59,163 nucleotides of DNA from Actinomycetota bacterium. Lineage in GTDB: Bacteria; Actinomycetota; Thermoleophilia; Miltoncostaeales; Miltoncostaeaceae. Numbering within the stretch: position 1 is the first letter of the stretch; each line of letters opens with the position of its first letter. The translations under genes were made by a program, and so were the position numbers. The notes under the pieces are model-generated. The model saw only the letters and a program-made list of their open reading frames with translations, did no database searches and was not told where the DNA came from. Positions 25,781-33,470 of this stretch are shown here, piece by piece. The DNA is taken from contig CAUJCX010000022.1 of assembly GCA_963169235.1 (NCBI GenBank), positions 1 through 59,163 of the forward strand, written 5' to 3'.

Positions 25781-27547
25781 ATGAAGGTGCACCAGATGGT
25801 TTCCGGACACGGTCGATCCCGCCGCGGTCGACCGCCCTGCCCACGCGCCGCTCGCGCGTACGGCACGGTGACGGCCCTGTTGCTGGCTCCCCTCGCCGGC
25901 AGCGCTTGGACGGCCACGGCCGCGCCCGCGCCCGCGGGCGTGATCACCCGCCAAGCACAGATCTCGCAGGACCTCGCTCAGTGGTGTGGGCAAGGGGCGG
26001 AAAACCTGGTGGTCGTGTTCACGGTGCGCGGGTCGGGCCAGCCCCCAGGGGGATGGGGCAACGACCGCTCCGACAACACGCTCAACGGGGTCTACTTTGG
26101 CGAGCTCTCGACAGCCCTCGCGGCGAAGGGCTACCGCGTCTATGGACGCGAAGCGGACTACATGGCCGCCAGCGTCGACTACGTCACGAAGTCCTACCAA
26201 CTGGGCACTTTCATCCGTTCGGCGCTAGATAGGCGGCGTGACATCGGTGCGGCCATCGGCGACATCAACGCCCGGTGCCCCCGGGCATCCGTGGTGCTCG
26301 CCGCCTATTCCCAGGGTGGCATCGCGTTGCGGGCAGCGCTGCCGTTCGTCCCCTCGAGCGCCATCAACCGCGTGGTCGCCGTCGACCTCTTCGCGGACGC
26401 GTCCGCCAACGCCAGGCAGGACGCGGGGATGCCCACCGGGCGCACCCGACGCTCGTACGTGTGGCGACGCAGAACGTTCGGCCTGTATAGCGTCGGCCAA
26501 GCGGCGAGGGATGCGGAGATAAGGGCCCAGCTGGGCCCCGGCGGGGCTGCTGCGGTGCGGCTCTTCGCCGGGGGACCCAAGGCGAGCAACCCGTACCTGA
26601 TCTCGCTGGCGGCGTACCCCGCGACCCTGCGCCCACGTGTGGATCAATACTGCCACGACGAGGACCCCGTGTGCGACCCCACCGCGTTCGCCCAGCACTG
26701 GGTCGGGCGCTGGGGCTACATTCCTTTCGGCGGTTCCGGAGCCCCGGCCTCGTACGCAGCATGGAAGGTCGGATTGCACAGCGCGTACCCGTGGCGCTAC
26801 GCCGCTGCGGACACCGGCGACGGTTTTGCGGCGGTACCCCGGTCCGCAGCTGCACCGGCACCCGCCGCGCCGGCGCCCACGAGCGCGCCCGCCTCCCCGG
26901 CCGCAGCGCCTCCCGCGCCAGTCGCGCCTCCGCCCGCGCCTGAGCCGCCGGCGCCCGCCGGCCCCTCGTGGACGCAGGTCACCGGGGGTGTCACCAACAC
27001 GTGGACGAACTACGTGAACGCCGGGGGCACCCACGGCGGGACGATCCCCGGCCAGACGGCCGTGCAGATCGCCTGCAAGGTGACCGGATTCCGCGTGGCC
27101 GACGGCAACACCTGGTGGTACCGCATCGCGTCACCGCCGTGGAACGGCCAGTTCTACGCGTCGGCCGACGCGTTCTACAACAACGGGGCCACATCGGGGA
27201 GCCTTGCGGGTACCCCGTTCATGGACCCGGCGGTGCCGGACTGCGCGGGTTCCGGAGGCCCGGGTGGCGTCGCCGAGACCACCGGTGGATGGTCGAACAC
27301 GTGGACGAACTACACCAACGCCGGGGGCACGCAGGGACCGTCCATCCCCGGGCAGGCGACGGTGACGATCGCCTGCAAGCTGCAGGGCTTCCGGGTGGCC
27401 GACGGCAACACCTGGTGGTACCGCATCGCGTCGCCACCGTGGAACGGCCAGTTCTACGCCTCGGCGGACGGCTTCTACACCAACGGCGCGACGTCCGGCG
27501 GCCTCCATGGCACGCCGTTCGTCGACGGCGCCGTGCCGGACTGTTGA
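25781..27547 (+). CDS. Cutinase-like secreted serine hydrolase with two WWYR modules
   Basis: 588 residues. Signal sequence at about 20-50 (VTALLLAPLAGSAWTATAAPA). Alpha/beta-hydrolase domain of cutinase type: nucleophile in VVLAAYSQGGIAL, acid in the disulfide loop YCHDEDPVCD, and His in GLHSAYPWRY. After a Pro/Ala linker, two about 90-residue modules (about 397-488 and 501-588) contain TNTWTNYVNAGGT, FRVADGNTWWYRIASPPW and NGQFYASADAFY. Likely an esterase acting on lipids or polyesters at the envelope, docked by the modules. ATG at 25781 has GGAGG. Paralogue of 38376-40046. Confidence 0.87.
   Translation: MKVHQMVSGHGRSRRGRPPCPRAARAYGTVTALLLAPLAGSAWTATAAPAPAGVITRQAQISQDLAQWCGQGAENLVVVFTVRGSGQPPGGWGNDRSDNTLNGVYFGELSTALAAKGYRVYGREADYMAASVDYVTKSYQLGTFIRSALDRRRDIGAAIGDINARCPRASVVLAAYSQGGIALRAALPFVPSSAINRVVAVDLFADASANARQDAGMPTGRTRRSYVWRRRTFGLYSVGQAARDAEIRAQLGPGGAAAVRLFAGGPKASNPYLISLAAYPATLRPRVDQYCHDEDPVCDPTAFAQHWVGRWGYIPFGGSGAPASYAAWKVGLHSAYPWRYAAADTGDGFAAVPRSAAAPAPAAPAPTSAPASPAAAPPAPVAPPPAPEPPAPAGPSWTQVTGGVTNTWTNYVNAGGTHGGTIPGQTAVQIACKVTGFRVADGNTWWYRIASPPWNGQFYASADAFYNNGATSGSLAGTPFMDPAVPDCAGSGGPGGVAETTGGWSNTWTNYTNAGGTQGPSIPGQATVTIACKLQGFRVADGNTWWYRIASPPWNGQFYASADGFYTNGATSGGLHGTPFVDGAVPDC
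26968..27543 (+). repeat. Tandem coding repeat (two WWYR modules)
   Basis: Two roughly 265-275-base units encode near-identical modules at the end of the cutinase-like gene. The same module, very similar at DNA level, ends the M23 peptidase gene at 40084-40357 (other strand), so recent duplication or recombination between island genes is likely. Confidence 0.8.
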
Positions 27548-27548
27548 G

Positions 27549-27624
27549 CCCCTGATGCCGCCTCGTCGACCCCGCCAAGCGGGCTGGGGGCTCCGCCTTC
27601 GTCCGCGTTCCGCCCCATCAGGGG
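27549..27624 (+). other. Long-range RNA stem between island genes
   Basis: CCCCTGATG (27549-27557) is exactly complementary to CATCAGGGG (27616-27624), closing a 58-base GC-rich loop that holds a further CCCGC/GCGGG hairpin. It lies just after the cutinase-like gene and just before the next gene, so it may be a terminator, processing site or RNA control element. Confidence 0.45.
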
Positions 27625-27650
27625 TACCTCGACCCATGGGAGGTAGCATC

Positions 27651-28370
27651 GTGAGCACGCCAGTGTGCGGTCTGAGAGGGCCTCGTCGCCCGGGTCGGCT
27701 GGTGCACTTGCTGGCCCTGGCGGCGGGTGCTGCCGTGGTCCTTCCCCCGGCGGCCGTGTCGGCTCCACGGATCTGGTGCTCCGAGACCGGTGATTCGTGC
27801 ACCACGATCGCCATGACGCGTAGCGCCGTCGTCGTCACCGAGAGCTACGCCGCCACCATGGAGGGGCCACGCAACGTATGCGTCACCAGCCCCTCGGGGA
27901 GGCGGTGCATCGACGTCGCCTCCCGCCCGAGGAACGGCGCCACGGTGTGGACGGCCGTCTTCCGTAGTCCACAGCAGGGGTTCTGGCTCACCGGGCCGCG
28001 GGAGGCGCCGCTGGGAGTCTGGGCGGGGCGCATGAAGCGCGGGGCGGGCCCCGGCGTCACGAACGTCGGCGGCGGGTTGGCCGGATCTGGTGATCGCCTG
28101 TGGGCGAGCGCGCGGATCTGCAACAGCACGGGGGCGGCGCGGCGGTATTACGCCGAGTTCCGGGGCTACGCATCGAAGTCCGTACCGTCCGGGTTGGTCA
28201 CGCGGGTGTTCCGCGTCGGCGCGCATCGCTGCATCAGGCCGTCGATGATTGAGGTCCCTGACTGGACGGGCCGGAACTACCGGACCAGTCGGAGCTTCGT
28301 CACGGTCCTGGTACGCGACACCGCAAACGGGCGGGCCACCGTGCGTACGGGCCGGCTGTGGGGCGCGTAG
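27651..28370 (+). CDS. Secreted protein of unknown function
   Basis: 239 residues, not recognised. Signal peptide 1-36 (LVHLLALAAGAAVVLPPAAVSA). The mature part is beta-rich with several cysteines (RIWCSETGDSCTT, RNVCVTSPSGRRC) and many Arg. GTG at 27651 chosen because GGAGG lies eight bases upstream; an in-frame ATG at 27636 overlaps that site. Same strand as the preceding island operon but separated by a structured 100-base gap. Confidence 0.8.
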   Translation: MSTPVCGLRGPRRPGRLVHLLALAAGAAVVLPPAAVSAPRIWCSETGDSCTTIAMTRSAVVVTESYAATMEGPRNVCVTSPSGRRCIDVASRPRNGATVWTAVFRSPQQGFWLTGPREAPLGVWAGRMKRGAGPGVTNVGGGLAGSGDRLWASARICNSTGAARRYYAEFRGYASKSVPSGLVTRVFRVGAHRCIRPSMIEVPDWTGRNYRTSRSFVTVLVRDTANGRATVRTGRLWGA

Positions 28371-28399
28371 GCCGGTCCCCGAGCGGCACCCCCCCGGGG

Positions 28400-28413
28400 G
28401 GTATGCGCATAAC
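28400..28413 (+). promoter_or_regulatory. Island palindrome 2 (GGTATGCGCATAAC)
   Basis: One mismatch from GTTA-N6-TAAC, with a perfectly palindromic TGCGCA core. 35 bases before the ATG at 28449. Directly preceded by a C7G6 run. Confidence 0.5.
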
Positions 28414-28448
28414 TCGCCATGAGTGTGACGCACCGTGACAGTACCGTC

Positions 28449-30350
28449 ATGACTTCACGCACCCACCTGACCACCACCTTGACGGTCTGCGCCCTCGCGG
28501 GAGCGACGTGTCTCGTGGCGGCGGCCCCGGCGGCGGCCGCCACGAAATCGCGGTCTCCGTTCGTCTCGGCGTTCGCCGTGCAGCGGGGAACGCTGACGGC
28601 CTCGGGCCACCTGCCCGTCGCAGCCCGTGGCGTGAACATCCTGGTGCAGCGTCGCGTCGGACGTCGCCTTATACCGCTGCGCCAGAGCAGGCCGTCCCGG
28701 CGGAGCTATTCGCTGTCCGTCCGGGTGCCGCGGGCGTGGAAGACGGTCACCCTGCGCACCGTGGTGGTGACCCGCGGCCGCAAGAGCCGCGTGGTGGCGA
28801 CCGGCCCGTGGCGTACGTTGCGCGTGCAGGGCCTTCCGCCCGCTATGCGCATCGCGCCGGTCGCGTCGGCCAAGATCGCTTCGGCCCCGGCGCCTGGCCA
28901 AGCCGGTGCGCTGGTGGTGCGCGGTGCAGTGAGCGCCCGCCCGGGCCAGGCGATCGCCCTGGGCATCACGCCCGCTACCCCCGAAGGCCTCCTCGCCAGG
29001 GTCACGGCCGTCGCCCGCTCCGGCGACACCACGACGCTCACGGTGGAGCCCGCCACGCTGCCCGACGTGATCCCCGTGGGATCGTTCGATGTCACGTCTC
29101 CCGACCCGGCCTCCGCGTCGATGAGCGAGAAGGCGGCAGGCACCGTGCCGCGCAACCTCATCGGCCAAATGGGCACGAACGCGTCGTGCACCACCGGTGA
29201 GAAGCTGACGGCTGAGGCCTCCGCAGGTATCTCCGCGGGCATCAAGATGTCGGCCTCGTGGAGCCCGTGGAACGGGACGAAGGCGGAGTTCACTGCTTCA
29301 GCGACGGCGGAAGCGCACGTCAACATGAGCGTCTCGGGCCAGGCCGAGTGCACGCTGGACGCCGTCGCGGTGTTCCCCGCGCCGATCCCGCTGCCATCCG
29401 TCGCGTTCTCGGTCGGCCCGATCCCCGTGGTCATCACGCCCAAGGCCCAGGTGTACGTGTGGGGCAGCGCCAGCGCGCAGGCATCGGCCAGTGCCGGCGC
29501 GGACGCCGCATTCACCGTGTCCGCCGGGGCCCGCTACGACGACGGCAGGTTCAGCTCGAGCGGAGGCGCCACGCCCAGCATCACCGCCCGGCCGCCGAGC
29601 GCACAGGGCAGCGCGCTGGTACTTGCCCACGTCGGCCCGGTCGTCGACTTCCACATCAACGGCATCGCGGGGCCGCGCGTCGATGTGGACGCGGGCCTGA
29701 AGCTCGCGGCAGACACCCAGGCCAACCCGTGGTGGAAGCTCACGGCCCCCGTGTCTGCGGGTGCGCAGCTGAGGATGGCGGTGTGGAAGCTGAGCGTGGA
29801 GTCCCCCCGTTTCACGATCTGGTCGACGGAGCCTCAGCTGGCCGCCGCGGGAGGACCGTTCGCCGCGCCGGCTCCGGCGCCCGCGCCCACCCCGGCCCCC
29901 ACGCCGACGCCGACGCCCACGCCCACGCCTGCCGGGCCCACGAGCCGCGCCCTGCTCACGTGGGACAACGACGCGGACGTCGACCTCCACATCTGGGACG
30001 AGATCGGCAACCACGCCTACTTCGGCGACCAGGAGGCGATCCCGTCGGGCGAGCTGATCGAGGACGTCATCCCCGGCTTCGGCCCCGAGGAGTTCCGGCA
30101 GTTCACCGGTGCGTCCGGCCACACCTACACCTACGGCGTGTGCGTGTTCGATGGCTCCTACCCCAACGTGACGCTCAAGATCATCGATCCGGACGGCCGG
30201 GAGCGCGTCCTGACGGACCTCATGGGTAACAGAAAGTCGGCCTGGCTGGTGGACAGCAGCCCGACGGGCGTGGGCTACGTCCCGGCCCCGGACTGGTGCG
30301 ACCACTCCGGCGGCGACCCCACCGAGTTCGGGACGGAGCAGTTCAACTAG
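28449..30350 (+). CDS. Secreted protein with C-terminal DUF2135/YfaP-like domain
   Basis: 633 residues with ATG at 28449; ATG 28419 is possible and neither has a clear ribosome site. Signal peptide around residues 8-33 (VCALAGATCLVAAAPAAAA). N-terminal beta domain, a large Ala/Ser-rich middle part (about 240-450, GISAGIKMSASW, SASAQASASAGADAAF), an APAPTPTP linker, and a C-terminal domain beginning LTWDNDADVDLHIWDEIGN that resembles proteins with DVDLHV-type, possibly metal-binding, beta domains. Surface role inferred; function unknown. Own palindrome suggests an independent unit of the island. Confidence 0.82.
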   Translation: MTSRTHLTTTLTVCALAGATCLVAAAPAAAATKSRSPFVSAFAVQRGTLTASGHLPVAARGVNILVQRRVGRRLIPLRQSRPSRRSYSLSVRVPRAWKTVTLRTVVVTRGRKSRVVATGPWRTLRVQGLPPAMRIAPVASAKIASAPAPGQAGALVVRGAVSARPGQAIALGITPATPEGLLARVTAVARSGDTTTLTVEPATLPDVIPVGSFDVTSPDPASASMSEKAAGTVPRNLIGQMGTNASCTTGEKLTAEASAGISAGIKMSASWSPWNGTKAEFTASATAEAHVNMSVSGQAECTLDAVAVFPAPIPLPSVAFSVGPIPVVITPKAQVYVWGSASAQASASAGADAAFTVSAGARYDDGRFSSSGGATPSITARPPSAQGSALVLAHVGPVVDFHINGIAGPRVDVDAGLKLAADTQANPWWKLTAPVSAGAQLRMAVWKLSVESPRFTIWSTEPQLAAAGGPFAAPAPAPAPTPAPTPTPTPTPTPAGPTSRALLTWDNDADVDLHIWDEIGNHAYFGDQEAIPSGELIEDVIPGFGPEEFRQFTGASGHTYTYGVCVFDGSYPNVTLKIIDPDGRERVLTDLMGNRKSAWLVDSSPTGVGYVPAPDWCDHSGGDPTEFGTEQFN

Positions 30351-30651
30351 CGCACGAGGCCACCGGCGGATCGCCGCGCGACGCAAAAGTCTCCTGTCGT
30401 CGTGACAGACACCTCTGTGCAATCCGCGAAACATAGGGCGGCGTGGCGCCGCGGGTCGCCTGGGCCCACATGCCCAGCGCCGGAGGACCGATGGCCCTGC
30501 TGACTCCGGGGAACCGCGACTGCGTCGGCGACGCACGCGGTTACAGGGATAACGTGCGCCCCCCGGCAGCCGGTGGTCTCATGGAAATGCAGCCGACCCG
30601 CGTGCATCGCACGTTGTGGCGGAGGGCCGTCCCACCACCAGGAGTCGCACG
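30351..30651 (+). other. 301-base leader region of the lipoprotein gene
   Basis: No gene I can support. It carries palindrome 3 at 30540-30553 and ends in AGGAG before the lipoprotein ATG. The first part is AT-richer than the surrounding DNA (about 30385-30435). Confidence 0.4.
30540..30553 (+). promoter_or_regulatory. Island palindrome 3 (GTTACAGGGATAAC)
   Basis: Perfect GTTA-N6-TAAC dyad, 98 bases upstream of the lipoprotein ATG at 30652, followed by GTGC as in palindrome 1. Confidence 0.5.
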
Positions 30652-31578
30652 ATGCCCGCCATGTTTGCCGTCCGTAACCGACGAGCAGCACCACTCATCG
30701 CTTTGGTCGTGACCGGGGTGGTGGGCACTGCTCTCGCCGGTTGCGCCAGTCCGGCCGCGACGAACCAGGTCAAGGCGACCGAGGCGGCAGAAGCGACCGA
30801 TTCGGCAGCGTACGTCAAACGAGTCCGCCCCGTGGTGGTACGCCTGGGTACGTCGGCGTCCACCCTCAGCGGACGGCTGCTGGCGACGTCGTCCAAGCGC
30901 GACCTCCCGCGCCTCCACGCCGCCGCGCTCTCGCAGCTCGCCAACGTGAACGAGGTGGCGGCCGCACTTCCCGACCTGGAGGCCCCGGAAAGCCAGACCC
31001 GGTCGCAGCGAGCCTTGGTGCTGGCGGTTCAGAGCCACCGTGACTACCTCTCGGCGCTCGCGCGGGCGACCAACGGCACCCGCGGCCTTGCGCAGCTCGG
31101 CACCGTCCGGGCGAGGGCGGCTCGCTCGGTGCGCCGCTACCGCACCTTCTTCGCATTGGCACCCCGGGGGCTGCCGGATGGCATCACGTCAGCCGGCTTG
31201 GACCGGTTGGACGGGCTCCACGCGGCCTTGAAGGATGCAGCGATCCCGCCGCCCGTCCGCACCACCACCGTCACCACGGCCGTCGTGGTGCCGACCCCAC
31301 CTCCGGCCGCCGCTGCCCCCGCCCGAGGCTCGCTGGTCGACTACGTCGCCAACTCCGGGGGCGAAGGCGTGCGGTACCGCTTCTCGCCGACGCTCGGGCA
31401 CCTGGTGCCGGGCAACGGACCGTTTGAGGGGAACGCCGTCACGGTGTCGTGTTTCACCACGGGTGAGACCGTGCGGGGTAACCCGTGGTGGGCCCGACTC
31501 GCCAACGGCTATTACGTGCCGACGACGTACCTCCGGTACAGCTCGAGCGGTATCCCTGGCGACGCCGCGTACTGCTGA
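30652..31578 (+). CDS. Lipoprotein with C-terminal SH3-like module
   Basis: 308 residues. Lipoprotein signal: basic start, VVTGVVGTALAGCAS with lipobox LAGC and Cys near residue 31. Middle region (about 40-190) is helical and Arg/Ala-rich. A Thr/Val/Pro linker leads to a C-terminal module with GETVRGNPWWARLANGYYVP and final Cys, a distant relative of the WWYR modules of the cutinase-like and M23 proteins. Strong AGGAG site before ATG 30652. Stop overlaps the next start (TGATG), so it is coupled to the serine hydrolase gene. Confidence 0.83.
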   Translation: MPAMFAVRNRRAAPLIALVVTGVVGTALAGCASPAATNQVKATEAAEATDSAAYVKRVRPVVVRLGTSASTLSGRLLATSSKRDLPRLHAAALSQLANVNEVAAALPDLEAPESQTRSQRALVLAVQSHRDYLSALARATNGTRGLAQLGTVRARAARSVRRYRTFFALAPRGLPDGITSAGLDRLDGLHAALKDAAIPPPVRTTTVTTAVVVPTPPPAAAAPARGSLVDYVANSGGEGVRYRFSPTLGHLVPGNGPFEGNAVTVSCFTTGETVRGNPWWARLANGYYVPTTYLRYSSSGIPGDAAYC

Positions 31579-32672
31579 TGCTCCGCTGGTGTGCCGCCGC
31601 TGCCGCCATGGCGGTGGCGGCCGTTGCTCCCGCTGCGGCGGCAACTCCGACGCCAGCGCAGTTCGCGGTACAGCGGATCGTTACTCAAAGCCCCGCGCTG
31701 GTGGGGGTGAGCGCCCAGTGCGCGTCCGGTCGCCCGGTGGGCGCGGGGGACCGGCGCAGGATCCGCGCCGCCAGCACGCTCAAACTCGGAATCGCCTTGG
31801 CCGCCGTACGGGCCGACCCCGCCGTGGTGACCAGCCCCGCGATGCGCGCCATGCTCTCGGAGTCGAGCAACACAGCGGCCAACAACCTGATCGCCCTCGC
31901 TGGAGGTGGCTCCACGAGCGCCGGGACGCAGCGCGTCAACAGCCTTTTCGCCCTTCTCGGGATGACGGACACCGTGCTCGACGGCCCGTACCGCGACGGG
32001 CCCGGACCTTCGGGCAAGTTCACGTCCGCCCGCGATCTGCGGTTGTTGGCGGCCGCAGTGGCGGTGCTCGACCGTGACGACAAGGGCGTCCTCGCCGAGT
32101 GGGGCATCACTCGCCGCCAGGCCAGGGCGATGCTCTCGTACATGGAGCGCGGAACCCACACGAGTCTCCTGGCCGGAACGCCTGGCGCCATCGCACACAA
32201 GTCCGGCTGGCTCACGGAGGTCGAGAACGACCTCGTGATCATCCGCGGGGTCGCGGGTGCGCCGTGCGTTGTCGGGATCGTGACGGAACACGTGGGTGTG
32301 GCAGGAGCTCAGGGCGTGGGACGCCGCGTGGGCAGGGAAGTGCTGCCGAAGCTCATCGCGGGGCAACAGGTCAACCAGTCTGCGGCGGCCGCTCCCCCGA
32401 CCCCGCTCGCCCAGCCTCGCTCCACGCTCACCTCGCCACCCGTGCCCGCATCCGCCGCCCGTCCCCGAAAGGCCGTCGTCGAGACCCGCCAGGGGGAGGG
32501 TGCGCCCCGGCCCACGCACGATGGTGCTGGCGCGTCGCACGGATGGTGGCGGACCCTGGCCTGGACAGCGGCGCTGGCCGGTCTGGGTGTGCTGGCACTG
32601 CGCCAGTTGCAGGTGAGTCTTCGCCACCGCCGCCGGCTGCAACGCCAACGCGCCCGTCGCGGCGCGCCCTGA
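31578..32672 (+). CDS. Beta-lactamase-fold serine hydrolase, membrane anchored
   Basis: 364 residues. Signal peptide (MLRWCAAAAAMAVAAVAPAAAA). Class A beta-lactamase/DD-peptidase motifs: SxxK as STLK near residue 72, SxN in SSNTAANNL, and KSG in AHKSGWL. The ExxLN loop needed for fast deacylation in true class A lactamases is not seen, so a peptidoglycan endopeptidase/carboxypeptidase role is more likely than antibiotic hydrolysis. A Pro/Ala linker, a membrane helix (TLAWTAALAGLGVLAL) and a basic Arg tail close the protein. Coupled to the lipoprotein gene. Confidence 0.85.
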   Translation: MLRWCAAAAAMAVAAVAPAAAATPTPAQFAVQRIVTQSPALVGVSAQCASGRPVGAGDRRRIRAASTLKLGIALAAVRADPAVVTSPAMRAMLSESSNTAANNLIALAGGGSTSAGTQRVNSLFALLGMTDTVLDGPYRDGPGPSGKFTSARDLRLLAAAVAVLDRDDKGVLAEWGITRRQARAMLSYMERGTHTSLLAGTPGAIAHKSGWLTEVENDLVIIRGVAGAPCVVGIVTEHVGVAGAQGVGRRVGREVLPKLIAGQQVNQSAAAAPPTPLAQPRSTLTSPPVPASAARPRKAVVETRQGEGAPRPTHDGAGASHGWWRTLAWTAALAGLGVLALRQLQVSLRHRRRLQRQRARRGAP

Positions 32673-32826
32673 CCCGCCCCTCACTCCACCGCCCAAAGAC
32701 TCGCGCGCCTCGTTGGCGCCGACCCAGCGGCCCCGCCTTGTCAGGCGAAACGAAGGCCCCTGCTCACCCGGCCGTTGCCGTCGGCGACCACCTACCGGCC
32801 GAGGACGTCTTCGCCCGCACTCGACG

Positions 32827-32856
32827 CACCGTCGTGGTGATCACACCACGACGGTG
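32827..32856. terminator. Perfect 13-bp hairpin between convergent operons
   Basis: CACCGTCGTGGTG (32827-32839) pairs exactly with 32844-32856 around ATCA. Lies between the serine hydrolase gene (+) and the convergent 33443-32958 gene (-); suitable for both directions. The rest of 32673-32957 shows no supportable gene. Confidence 0.75.
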
Positions 32857-32957
32857 AAGGGCGCCACCCCGGCACTCGGGGGCCCGGCGCGCCGCCGCGG
32901 CGGACCCGCCCGTGTGGCTCCCCTCATCGTTCGAGAGGCGACCCGATTGTGTGCGTT

Positions 32958-33443
32958 TCAGGCACGGGTACAGATGTCGAAGCGGGCGTCCGGGTCGCTC
33001 CCCACGTACGACGCGCCCCACCGCAGTTCGGGCGGGCCGGTGAGGAACTTCAGGCACTGATAGATGCGGGTGGCGGGCTCGCGCCGGAACACCGCGATGC
33101 GTACCGCAGCGGTGTCGCAGGAGCGGGGAACGCTGGTGCAGACCTCCATGCGACCCGTCGCCGTCGGCCGCGCCGAGTTCCATCCGCTCCACTTCAACGC
33201 CGTGAGCTTGACGCCCAGGCCGCGCCTCGGGATGCGGTTCGGCACCCACGTCGGGGGGCGCTGCCGGGCAATGCCTCCGACCATCACGAACGACGAACCC
33301 GCGTCGCGGCACATCGCGCACCGGGGATCGAGGCGGGCGGGCACTCCTGACGACGCGGACGATGACGACACCAGCGCCAGCGCGAGCGCGGCACATCCGG
33401 TGCCCGCGATGCGCGACATCCCGGGGAGAATGCGGGGGCTCAC
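32958..33443 (-). CDS. Secreted protein of unknown function
   Basis: 161 residues, not recognised. Signal peptide at 1-32 (IAGTGCAALALALVSSSSA). Six cysteines in the mature part (for example DPRCAMCRD, VCTSVPRSCD, FDICTRA), suggesting disulfides. GTG at 33443 is preceded by GAAGGAG. Begins 27 bases after the lectin/CHAP gene and is probably in its operon. Confidence 0.8.
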   Translation of the reverse strand: MSPRILPGMSRIAGTGCAALALALVSSSSASSGVPARLDPRCAMCRDAGSSFVMVGGIARQRPPTWVPNRIPRRGLGVKLTALKWSGWNSARPTATGRMEVCTSVPRSCDTAAVRIAVFRREPATRIYQCLKFLTGPPELRWGASYVGSDPDARFDICTRA

Positions 33444-33470
33444 GTGTGTCTCCTTCGTCCGTGGGTCTCG

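Noticed and set aside
29878-29940. Short tandem CCCACGCC-type repeats here and at 40376-40425
   Set aside because: They encode Pro-Thr linkers of secreted proteins; ordinary low-complexity linkers.
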